Source of the DNA: Deltaproteobacteria bacterium
Lineage (GTDB): Bacteria; Desulfobacterota; Anaeroferrophillalia; Anaeroferrophillales; Tharpellaceae
Length of the DNA stretch: 19,574 nucleotides
Assembly: GCA_030633185.1 (NCBI GenBank)
Contig: DAOVTG010000017.1
Location: forward strand, 1-19,574
Reading direction: 5' to 3'
Shown here one piece after another: positions 1 to 6,171 of this stretch. Below the pieces are notes generated by a model. The model saw only the letters and a program-made list of their open reading frames with translations. It had not been told where the DNA came from and ran no database searches. The stretch's first letter is position 1. Each line of letters starts with the position of its first letter. The position numbers were made by a program, and so were the translations under genes.

Positions 1-751
1 GTTCAGCGGTTTCCAGAAAGATGGTGACCAGACGATTCAGCGTATCCAGCTCATCTTCATCTAAATAGTTTTTGGCAATCACAATATCCTGCTTACGCAC
101 TCGCTCACCCTGCCAGGACATCAACGCCATATGGGGTTGGGTCGCATCCGCACGATCAACAATGATTTCCGCCGCAGTTTTATCGGTGACGGCATACAGC
201 AGTTTGTTTTGCGTTTCGGCAAAGAACATCTGGGTCGCCTTGTCGCTTGGGTCATAATCACTGCTCAAGACAAACAGATCACGCACCTTTTGATAAAAAC
301 GCTTTTCCGAGGCGCGAATATCACGAATGCGTGCCAGCAATTCATCAAAATAGTCCGGGCGGCCATCGGGGTTTTTCAGACGCTCATCGTCCATAACAAA
401 ACCCTTGAGCATGTATTCTTTCAGATTGCGATTAGCCCAGATGCGAAACTGCGTACCGCGCTTACTACGCACCCGAAAACCAATGGCGAGAATCATCTCC
501 AGCGCATAGTGAGCGACCTGGTACTGCTTGCCATCGGCGGCAGTTGTAAAGTAATAGTTTACAACTGAATCTTCGGATAATTCCTTTTCTTCCAATATGT
601 TAGCGATATGCTTGCCCATGTTCTGCTTGGAGGTGTCAAACAACTCGGAAATCTGCTTCTGGCTCATCCAGACCGTGCCATCGCGGGCATACAGGGCCAC
701 AGATGCCTTGCCATCCTGGGTGTTGTAGATAATCATGTTGGATTGGGGCAT
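1..751 (-). CDS. RhuM-family protein (virulence RhuM / Fic-DOC N-terminal-like), 3' part outside the window
   Basis: An open frame of 250 codons starts at ATG 751 and runs off the left edge without a stop, so the C-terminus is missing. It reads MPQSNMIIYNTQDGKASVAL, then TVWMSQKQISELFDTSKQN (a helix-turn-helix-like segment at about residues 29-47), then an FRVRSKRGTQFRIWAN segment near residue 105. This pattern is characteristic of the RhuM family (Pfam Virulin_RhuM), named after a Salmonella pathogenicity-island gene. The molecular function is not established. Family members are often found inside restriction-modification loci, and here the start lies 2 bases after the stop of the broken methyltransferase gene, so the two are probably co-transcribed. 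The RBS is weak, suggesting translational coupling. The frame is intact. G+C (about 50%, hand count) is similar to the upstream N-terminal methylase fragment. Family assignment is from memory of conserved segments. Confidence 0.85.
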   Translation of the reverse strand, partial: MPQSNMIIYNTQDGKASVALYARDGTVWMSQKQISELFDTSKQNMGKHIANILEEKELSEDSVVNYYFTTAADGKQYQVAHYALEMILAIGFRVRSKRGTQFRIWANRNLKEYMLKGFVMDDERLKNPDGRPDYFDELLARIRDIRASEKRFYQKVRDLFVLSSDYDPSDKATQMFFAETQNKLLYAVTDKTAAEIIVDRADATQPHMALMSWQGERVRKQDIVIAKNYLDEDELDTLNRLVTIFLETAE

Positions 752-753
752 GG

Positions 754-1446
754 TTAGTCCATGGGTCGAATCATGGATTCGATAAAGGCGATTTCTTCTT
801 TTGTCAGACCGTATTTTTTGTATAATTTCTTGTCGGTCCACGGTTCACTGAAATCCTGCATAGGAATAAATGAGTACATTTTTTGCGTCGAGTGATGAGA
901 CAACTTTACTAGAAAAAGAAGAATATGAAAAAATTTAGTCTGCGTGTATTTGATAATACTTTTTGCTTCTTTTTCGCTTTTAAATGGGCCGATGACTAAA
1001 TATGTTTCACTGCAGCAGGAATTTGGTTCGCCGATAAATGGCATGATCCGGTCCCTGCGCATATTGCCAACACCCCATGCTTGAGGGACATAGATTTTAT
1101 ATTGATCAACCCAAGCGACATTTTTTCTTATCGCCACGCTATCAATATGTCCGACACCGTTTTTTCTCCAGCCATAATAGAAAAATGTTACGCTCTTATG
1201 AAATGGATGATCCTCAAACTTGGGCTTAATTCTTTTGAAGCTATTTTTTACACGAACATCAAAACCAAATGGATCATTCGCACTCACGATTGAATCGAAG
1301 CTATCCTCACCAACCCCCCTCACTTTGTGTAAGATAGAGATTCCTTCATTGTACCTAATAAATGTTTTTACTCCTTGTTCGAGTAACGGTCTCGTGGCAT
1401 CGGAAACGATTTTATTTCCTTCATGCGTGCAAACATTGCAATCTCC
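754..1446 (-). pseudogene. C-terminal (target-recognition) fragment of the broken methyltransferase
   Basis: The frame is open from a TGA just upstream of 1446 to TAA at 754-756. It reads GDCNVCTHEGNKIVSDATRP, then FIRYNEGISILHKVRGVGED, then a divergent middle, then GEPNSCCSETYLVIGPFKSE and the very typical end FSEPWTDKKLYKKYGLTKEE...IESMIRPMD. These segments match the C-terminal recognition/specificity part of Eco57I-like methyltransferases as I remember them. A GTG at 1323 gives a 189-codon frame but is internal to the homology and has no good RBS, so I do not treat it as a separate gene. The fragment is clearly AT-richer than the sequence on either side (about 39% G+C by hand count over 781-1440). 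Confidence 0.72.
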
Positions 1447-1910
1447 TCAGGGTTATCGGTGTGGATAAACGCATAAGCATGGGTTTCCAGTTCATCACCA
1501 CGGGCATAGTTGACCTCTGACGCGCCGCAATAATGGCATTTGCCGTTTTGCCATTCATGTTCGATACGCTCAAAGCGGATATTGCCCTGCGTATTGTTAA
1601 AGCTACTACACACCGAATATTTGCCATTGGCGGTTTTGGAGCAATAGAGGCTACGCCGTGACAATAAGGCGGTGAGTTCAGTAATGCAGATGCCAAACAC
1701 CTGTTGGGTCATAATATGGTCGATGCGCGTCTGCTTAACAGGCATTTGTTCGGTCAAGCCAATATCCAGCCTACGGGCAATCTCGCGCAGGAATACGCCT
1801 GATTTAGATACCGGATCAAGAAAGGTGGTGTTTGGGTCTTGCCAAAGCGTGTCGGGTAACAGGTCAAGGATGTCATTGACCAGCGTCGGTGGGGTAAAAA
1901 ACCTCGTCAT
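1368..1910 (-). pseudogene. N-terminal fragment of the broken methyltransferase (motif I and zinc-like cluster)
   Basis: This 180-codon open frame is the largest intact piece of the broken gene. It begins MTRFFTPPTLVNDILDLLPD and contains motif I, DPVSKSGVFLREIARR (about residues 32-47), which forms the SAM-binding loop in N6-adenine methyltransferases of this kind. Further on it has TALLSRRSLYCSKTANGKYS and a C-H-Y-C-G-A-S segment near residue 127, a likely metal-binding knuckle together with the earlier cysteines. Homology stops at HTDNPEEI; the last twenty or so residues are out-of-frame sequence after the deletion junction. ATG 1910 has no convincing ribosome binding site, which argues that it is an internal codon of a frameshifted gene whose true start is ATG 1995. 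Confidence 0.72.
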
Positions 1911-1984
1911 TGCTTAAATTGGCAATGCAGCTCAACACATCGGGGTTGTAGCTTTGCTCGGCTGTCATCAAGGTACTGGCTAAA

Positions 1985-2647
1985 TTATTCGGCATCGGCA
2001 ATCCTCATATAATGGCAGATCGGGTAATCCTTGACCGGGTTTGGGATGAAAACCGTTTTCCCTTCATCTGACTGCGGGGCGCTTGCCGAAAAAAGCGGCA
2101 GATCATTTTCTTCCGGTAGCAACTCATGAAAAGCAAAATCACGACGCTTGATCTGGTTACCCCGCACAAATGCCCATTCTGAAAAGAGGATGGCTTGTGC
2201 TGGTTCATCAAGCGTTTTCAAGGTCAAGGCATCACCCCGAATCGTGTTTTTATCAATGACAAACTGGATGATCTCCCTGAACGAATCTTTTGTTTTTTTC
2301 TGGTAAAGACTGGAATAACACGCATCCAGCAAATAAAACAGGCGATTACGACAGGTTTCGATATTGTCTTGCAGAATATCAATGCCGTACAAACTAGAAA
2401 CGGCCAGAAAGGCATAACGCTCAAACTCTGTTTGACTGCGCTGGTAACGTCTCGCAACAACTTTCAGCTTGCGGCGGAGTATTTCAATCAGGAAATTGCC
2501 CGTACCACAAGCAGGTTCCAGAAAACGCGAGTCGATACGCTGCGTTTCCTGCTCAACCAGATCAAGCATGGCATTGACTTCGCGCTCACGGGTATAAACC
2601 TCGCCGTGGTCAGCGACACGTTTTTTTGATACGACTTGGTTTACCAA
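1985..2647 (-). CDS. Small SAM-dependent DNA methyltransferase subunit (N6-adenine type, motif I only)
   Basis: The 220-residue protein opens with NQVVSKKRVADHGEVYTREREVNAMLDL and has a textbook SAM-binding motif I, FLEPACGTGNFL, at about residues 42-53. The acidic residue of motif II is plausibly in SLYGIDILQDN (about 85-95), and a GDALTL segment (about 138-143) resembles motif III. No N/D-P-P-Y/F catalytic motif is present, although the protein ends naturally at TAA 1985-1987 with the family-like tail HYMRIADAE. Catalysis would need the NPPY-bearing partner, which is the broken gene immediately downstream and overlapping by 11 bases. No in-frame ATG precedes the homology; TTG 2647 is the best start, with AAGGG 12 bases upstream, rather far. 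The start may have been altered by whatever lies in the adjacent gap. Role: DNA modification within a restriction or other defence locus. Exact system type is unknown. Confidence 0.8.
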   Translation of the reverse strand: MVNQVVSKKRVADHGEVYTREREVNAMLDLVEQETQRIDSRFLEPACGTGNFLIEILRRKLKVVARRYQRSQTEFERYAFLAVSSLYGIDILQDNIETCRNRLFYLLDACYSSLYQKKTKDSFREIIQFVIDKNTIRGDALTLKTLDEPAQAILFSEWAFVRGNQIKRRDFAFHELLPEENDLPLFSASAPQSDEGKTVFIPNPVKDYPICHYMRIADAE

Positions 2648-3137
2648 TTTCTTGTTGTTCCCTTCATATAATTATTTGAGCTGAGGTTTTCTTCTTTGGT
2701 GGCTAACGACTGAGTTAAGCTGCAAAAAATTCGCGGTACAAACCCCGGCAAAACCTTGCCTTGGTTGCGAAGCACAGACTGTCGGACTATCAACAGACTT
2801 TTTTGTCTGCTTTAACGCAAAATCGGGGACAGCAACCGATAAAAAGCAAAACGATGAGATATTGCCGATGCCAATCTCAACTTCCAACCAAACAGCCAAC
2901 TAAACATTCATCGTAATAAGATGTTTGCCCTATATACGTAACATATGCCCGACATCCTAATCACATTCATGCCTAAAAGTAAACACCCATATTGATTGTC
3001 CCGCAAATAATCTTTCCATATAAATGGGAAACCACTACATCTTGTCTATCGAAATTTTTACTTAGCCATCCCGTGACTTCTTCACAAGTTCATCAAATGA
3101 AGGAGATGGAATTTTTACGACACCATCCAATTGACAT
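2648..3137. other. Accessory intergenic stretch without a convincing gene
   Basis: Between the methyltransferase gene and the rplQ terminator I find no gene I can support. A 75-codon minus-strand frame (2672-2899) is open, but it runs through the attC-like motif at 2702-2723 and has no recognisable domain. A 62-codon plus-strand frame (2992-3180) overlaps the terminator. There is a short inverted repeat, CAGAC-T6-GTCTG, at 2794-2809. The stretch is the boundary between the housekeeping cluster and the accessory locus. A promoter for the methyltransferase genes should lie here, but no clear -35/-10 pair is visible. Confidence 0.6.
2702..2723 (-). other. Possible half of an integron attC-like recombination site
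   Basis: The plus strand reads CTAACGACTGAGTTAAGC at 2703-2720. As I recall it, the R'/L' half of classical aadA-type attC sites, seen as reverse complement, reads CTAACGCCTGAGTTAAGC, a 16 of 18 match with the GTTAG core present on the minus strand. I do not find the matching R''/L'' half within the next 250 bases, so this would be a lone or degenerate half-site. It may equally be a chance match or part of a dispersed repeat. Confidence 0.3.
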
Positions 3138-3176
3138 TAAAAAAGCGGCCCCCCAAATTCATCGGGAGGCCGCTTT
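3138..3176 (-). terminator. Rho-independent terminator of the alpha operon, after rplQ
   Basis: On the minus strand a 9-bp stem (AAAGCGGCC against GGCCGCTTT, at 3168-3176 and 3142-3150) is extended after one mismatch by three more G-C pairs around a 9-base loop. It is followed by a run of six T residues (TTTTTTAATGT). It lies about 40 bases after the rplQ stop and ends transcription of the ribosomal cluster before the accessory genes. On the plus strand the hairpin is not followed by a T run, so it works mainly in one direction. Confidence 0.93.
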
Positions 3177-3213
3177 ATAAACAATAGTAGTGAAGCTATT
3201 TCCTTACAGACTT

Positions 3214-3828
3214 CTACTCTTTCGCCTTCTCTTCACTCTCTACGGCTTCTGAAGTATCGGAAGCTTCAACATCGACCGGGGCATCACCTGCATCGGTCGC
3301 AGCCAGTTCCGGTTCGGCGGTGGAAGACTCTGGCTCGGTGGCAGTTTCGGCAACAGTCTCTTCTGTCTGGGTCGCTTCAAGTTCCTCTTCGACCGCAGCC
3401 TTAACCTGCTCTTCGACCGTCTCCGTCTGAGTTGTTTTGACGGTCTCGTCCTCAGATGATTTGCTCTTAAGATCTTCGCTGGTAAAACGCACAAAAGTCA
3501 TAGGTGCTTGATCAACAAACCTGATTCGCGATTTTATCAAGCGCGTATAGCCGCCTTGACGCTCGCTAAAACGCGGGGCAATCTCATCAAACAGTTTTTG
3601 TACCAGTTGATGGTCATTTAAGAATTTATAGGCCTGACGGCGGGCATGCAGGGTTCCTTTTTTGCCTAAGGTAACCAAGCGATCCGCAACCCGGCGCAAC
3701 TCCTTTGCTCGAGCATCAGTAGTCTCTAAGTGTTCATGAATAATCAAGGATGAAGCCAATGATCTGAACATGGCTTTCTGGTGGCTGGGGCCCCGACCCA
3801 AGCGGCGGCCGGATACTCTATGTCGCAT
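3214..3828 (-). CDS. rplQ: 50S ribosomal protein L17 with long acidic C-terminal tail
   Basis: Residues 1-117 are a normal bacterial L17 (MRHRVSGRRLGRGPSHQKAM, then LVTLGKKGTLHARRQAY near 51-67). L17 binds 23S rRNA domain III near the exit-tunnel side of the large subunit. The family is usually about 115-130 residues; this one has 204. Residues 118-204 form a low-complexity tail rich in Glu, Thr, Ala and Ser, with about 29 acidic and 6 basic residues by hand count and no predicted fold. The start is ATG 3828 behind AAGGAG. It is the last gene of the alpha operon and is separated from rpoA by 179 bases that hold a large palindrome. It is followed directly by an intrinsic terminator. The tail continues in frame without any frameshift. 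Confidence 0.97.
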   Translation of the reverse strand: MRHRVSGRRLGRGPSHQKAMFRSLASSLIIHEHLETTDARAKELRRVADRLVTLGKKGTLHARRQAYKFLNDHQLVQKLFDEIAPRFSERQGGYTRLIKSRIRFVDQAPMTFVRFTSEDLKSKSSEDETVKTTQTETVEEQVKAAVEEELEATQTEETVAETATEPESSTAEPELAATDAGDAPVDVEASDTSEAVESEEKAKE

Positions 3829-3893
3829 AAGCTTACTTCTCCTTCAAACTATTAAAACTGTGACGTATATAGTCATAACCGGAATGGCAAAGT

Positions 3894-3995
3894 AAAATGT
3901 TCAGATGCGAGGCGTCGAAAACCTGGGGAATGAGAAGTACAAGCAGTACGCCGCAGTGACGAGGGTTTTCGAACAACGAAGCAGGTGGACATTTT
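3894..3995. repeat. 102-bp imperfect palindrome between rpoA and rplQ
   Basis: The outer arms are AAAATGT at 3894-3900 and ACATTTT at 3989-3995. Inner arms are TCGAAAACC at 3915-3923 and GGTTTTCGA at 3964-3972. The centre is GTAC-AAGCA-GTAC at 3937-3949, so all three pairs share nearly one axis around 3943-3945. The intervening sequence pairs partially. The transcript could fold into one long imperfect hairpin. The arrangement looks like a dispersed palindromic (REP/MITE-like) element inserted in the operon gap; I recall similar sequences in Desulfobacterota genomes but cannot verify this. It has no T run on either side, so it is not a simple terminator. Confidence 0.8.
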
Positions 3996-4007
3996 TCGAA
4001 GCCATTA

Positions 4008-5054
4008 TTACTCTTCGTAGTCGTCACTCATTACTTTTTTTATCATTTCGGCATTCTTGGGATCAAACTCAGGTAGCTTCATACCAAGAGAGAGGCCCAT
4101 ACCGGTCAATATTTCCTTAATCTCAAGCAACGATTTACGACCAAAGTTTTTAGTCGTCAACATCTCTGATTCACTTTTCTGAACAAGCTCGCCAATCAGT
4201 TCAATATCGGCATTTTTTAGACAATTAGCCGACCTTACGGACAATTCAAGCTCACTGACATTACGATAGAGGTTTTCATTGACTACCTCTACCACTTCAA
4301 CCTCGACCTCTTCTACTTCTTCAGGCTCGATATCCTCATCAAAATTGATAAAAACCGACATCTGCTCCTTAAGTATCTTGGCGGAGTAAGCTAAAGCATC
4401 GACCGGCTCAAGACTACCATCAGTCCAGATTTCTATGGTCAGTTTGTCGTAATCCGTCTGCTGTCCAACCCGGGCATTGGTAACCACATAGTTAACTTTA
4501 ATAACCGGCGCAAAAACGCCATCTAGAACGACGGTACCAATCGGATACGAGTGCTGGTCGCTGATCTGTCCGGCAGGTATATAGCCCTTGCCGGTCTGTG
4601 CCGTAAGAGCCATTTTGAGAGTGGCATCGTTTTCAAGGGTAGCAATATGATGATCTGGATTCAGAATTTCAACGTCCTGATCAACTATAATATCACCTGC
4701 AGTAACTACCCCCTTTTTACTCCCTTTGGCGTCAATATACAGAGTCTTCGAATTGTCCGTATGCAGCTTCAGGGCGACACCTTTGAGATTCAAGGAGACA
4801 ATCGTCACATCCTCTTGCACCCCAGGGATGGCCGAAAACTCATGATTAACCCCATCGATATGGTACGAGGTAATCGCGGCCCCCTGCAATGATGAAAGCA
4901 ACACCCGTCGTAAGGCATTACCCATAGTAATTCCAAACCCGCGCTCCATAGGTTCGACCACAAATTTACCATAGGTCACACTTAAGCTGGCTTCATCGGG
5001 TTTCACATCAGCCGGTTTAATCAGTTCACGCCAATTTTTATATATCAATGACAT
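4008..5054 (-). CDS. rpoA: DNA-directed RNA polymerase subunit alpha
   Basis: The alpha subunit dimerises to scaffold beta and beta-prime, and its C-terminal domain contacts promoter UP elements and activators. The N-terminal domain (about 1-235) has the conserved FVVEPMERGFGITMGNALRR (about 31-50, assembly motif) followed by VLLSSLQGAA. The C-terminal domain (about 265-330) has LSVRSANCLKNADI and KNFGRKSLLEIKEIL, the helix-hairpin-helix DNA-binding part. The linker at about 238-260 is unusually acidic (repeated E and V residues). Length is 348 residues from ATG 5054, against 329 in E. coli. GTG 5063 is an in-frame alternative adding three residues; neither has a strong RBS, suggesting coupling to rpsD, whose stop is at 5073. 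Confidence 0.97.
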   Translation of the reverse strand: MSLIYKNWRELIKPADVKPDEASLSVTYGKFVVEPMERGFGITMGNALRRVLLSSLQGAAITSYHIDGVNHEFSAIPGVQEDVTIVSLNLKGVALKLHTDNSKTLYIDAKGSKKGVVTAGDIIVDQDVEILNPDHHIATLENDATLKMALTAQTGKGYIPAGQISDQHSYPIGTVVLDGVFAPVIKVNYVVTNARVGQQTDYDKLTIEIWTDGSLEPVDALAYSAKILKEQMSVFINFDEDIEPEEVEEVEVEVVEVVNENLYRNVSELELSVRSANCLKNADIELIGELVQKSESEMLTTKNFGRKSLLEIKEILTGMGLSLGMKLPEFDPKNAEMIKKVMSDDYEE

Positions 5055-5072
5055 ATACCACACCAGTTGGGG

Positions 5073-5699
5073 TTAGCGAGAGTAAAATTCAACTATCAGC
5101 TGTTCATTGATCGTCTGAGAGATGTCTTCACGCTTCGGCAAAGCCTTAAGAACCCCACGTCCTTTCTCTTTATCGACTTCAATGTACGCTGGCAGACTGC
5201 GTCTGCCGGCGGCAGCTAAAGCTTCACTAATCCGGTTCAATTTACGGCTCTTTTCACAAACCTCGACGACATCATTGATAGATACCTGGAAAGAGGGGAT
5301 ATCGACCCGCTTCCCATTAACCAGAAAATGACCATGGGAAACCAGCTGTCTGGCTTCGGCCCGGGTATTGGTAAAACCCATCCGGTAGACGGTATTATCT
5401 AGACGGCGCTCGACCAGGATCAGAAGGTTTTCACCGGTAACCCCTTTTTGACGGTCAGCTTTAGCAAAATAGCTGTGAAATTGTTTTTCTAAAAGCCCGT
5501 AAATTCGTCGGACTTTCTGTTTTTCCCGCAACTGAGTTCCATACTCAGTAAACTTCATTCTTCTCTGGCCATGCTGGCCGGGCGCATAGGCACGGCGGTC
5601 AAAGGCACATTTTTCCGTATAGCAACGGTCTCCCTTAAGAAACAGTTTAGCCCCTTCACGCCGACACTGGCGACAGACAGATTCTCTGTATCGTGCCAA
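5073..5699 (-). CDS. rpsD: 30S ribosomal protein S4, zinc-binding form, TTG start
   Basis: S4 nucleates 30S assembly on the 5' domain of 16S rRNA and in many bacteria represses the alpha operon. I place the start at TTG 5699, giving MARYRESVCRQCRREGAKLF, because AAGGAGG lies 5 bases upstream and homologues begin at this residue. A longer open frame back to 5789 overlaps rpsK and has no family support. The protein has 208 residues. Cys9, Cys12, Cys26 and Cys31 form the zinc site of the C+ type of S4. The S4 RNA-binding domain spans about residues 96-160 (RRLDNTVYRMGFTNTRAEAR). The RBS lies in the 22-base gap after the rpsK stop. Confidence 0.97.
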   Translation of the reverse strand: MARYRESVCRQCRREGAKLFLKGDRCYTEKCAFDRRAYAPGQHGQRRMKFTEYGTQLREKQKVRRIYGLLEKQFHSYFAKADRQKGVTGENLLILVERRLDNTVYRMGFTNTRAEARQLVSHGHFLVNGKRVDIPSFQVSINDVVEVCEKSRKLNRISEALAAAGRRSLPAYIEVDKEKGRGVLKALPKREDISQTINEQLIVEFYSR

Positions 5700-5721
5700 A
5701 ACTTCCTCCTTAGTCCTTAGA

Positions 5722-6114
5722 CTAAACTCTTCTCCGCTTCGGGGGGCGACACCCGTTATGCGGAATGGGAGTAATATCTCGAATAACATTAATGGTCATA
5801 CCAACACTCTGAATCGCCCGGATGGCCGATTCACGCCCGGAACCGGGCCCTTTAACATGGATATCAACCGATCGCATACCGTGATCCATGGCCTTTTTGG
5901 CCGCATCCTCTGCCGTCTGTCGGGCCGCAAAAGGAGTACTTTTCCTTGAGCCTTTAAAACCGACCACCCCGGCATTAGACCAGGCGATCACATTTCCCTG
6001 CGGATCCGTGAAACTGACTTTTGTATTGTTAAAAGTTGCCAGTATATATGCAATCCCGCTGGGTACGTTCTTTTTCACCCGACTCTTGCCGGTTCTACCT
6101 CTTGGTTTAGCCAT
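5722..6114 (-). CDS. rpsK: 30S ribosomal protein S11
   Basis: A 130-residue protein of normal length for S11, which lies on the 30S platform and helps shape the E and P site rRNA. It has the basic N-terminus MAKPRGRTGKSRVKKNVPSG, the central VIAWSNAGVVGFKGSRKSTP and the conserved end DITPIPHNGCRPPKRRRV. ATG 6114 is preceded by a G-rich RBS (AGGGGGG). It sits between rpsM and rpsD as in almost all bacteria. Confidence 0.98.
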   Translation of the reverse strand: MAKPRGRTGKSRVKKNVPSGIAYILATFNNTKVSFTDPQGNVIAWSNAGVVGFKGSRKSTPFAARQTAEDAAKKAMDHGMRSVDIHVKGPGSGRESAIRAIQSVGMTINVIRDITPIPHNGCRPPKRRRV

Positions 6115-6171
6115 TTTCCCCCCTAGCAGCTTTTAAGGTGCTAACCGCTGCCAGTCATCTCAATTACTTAA

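Larger units (their letters stand above)
754..1995 (-). pseudogene. Broken Eco57I-like adenine DNA methyltransferase / restriction-modification subunit
   Basis: The natural start is ATG 1995, behind GAGG at 7-base spacing and overlapping the stop of the upstream methyltransferase gene. Three frames must be joined to read the family. Residues from MPNNLASTL to SNDEVF lie in the first frame. After a T6 run at 1896-1901 the match continues one frame over with FTPPTLVNDILDLLPDTL. At 1440-1446 it jumps to a third frame reading GDCNVCTHEG and then to the family C-terminus ending FIESMIRPMD. Intact relatives, as I recall them, carry the catalytic N-P-P-Y motif and further residues between these two halves; that region is absent here. 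SAM motif I survives (FLDPVSKSGVFL). The enzyme should therefore be inactive for methylation. Its partner would be the small methyltransferase just upstream. A sequencing error could explain the one-base shift but not the deletion. Confidence 0.82.

Noticed and set aside
131..568. 145-codon plus-strand frame
   Set aside because: It lies opposite the intact RhuM frame and has no recognisable domain or ribosome binding site.
1421..1696. Minus-strand frame containing N-S-P-P-Y, which looks like a methyltransferase catalytic motif
   Set aside because: It is a shadow frame over the conserved N-terminal methyltransferase fragment. The surrounding residues match no methyltransferase motif, so the NPPY-like string is chance.
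2794..2809. CAGAC-T6-GTCTG inverted repeat as a possible terminator
   Set aside because: The stem has only five pairs and no T run follows it on either strand.
2672..2899. 75-codon minus-strand frame in the accessory gap
   Set aside because: No domain or clear start signal, and it runs through the attC-like motif. It is probably part of a repeat, so I describe it only under the gap.
3131..3160. TTGACA on the plus strand as a promoter
   Set aside because: The spacing would place the -10 element in the rplQ terminator, with no matching hexamer and no plus-strand gene downstream.
3833..4120. Short frames on both strands between rpoA and rplQ
   Set aside because: They are produced by the palindromic element and the end of rpoA. 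No RBS or domain is seen.
5700..5789. Upstream extension of rpsD by 30 codons
   Set aside because: It overlaps the end of rpsK, has no family support, and TTG 5699 has a strong RBS at the residue where S4 proteins begin.
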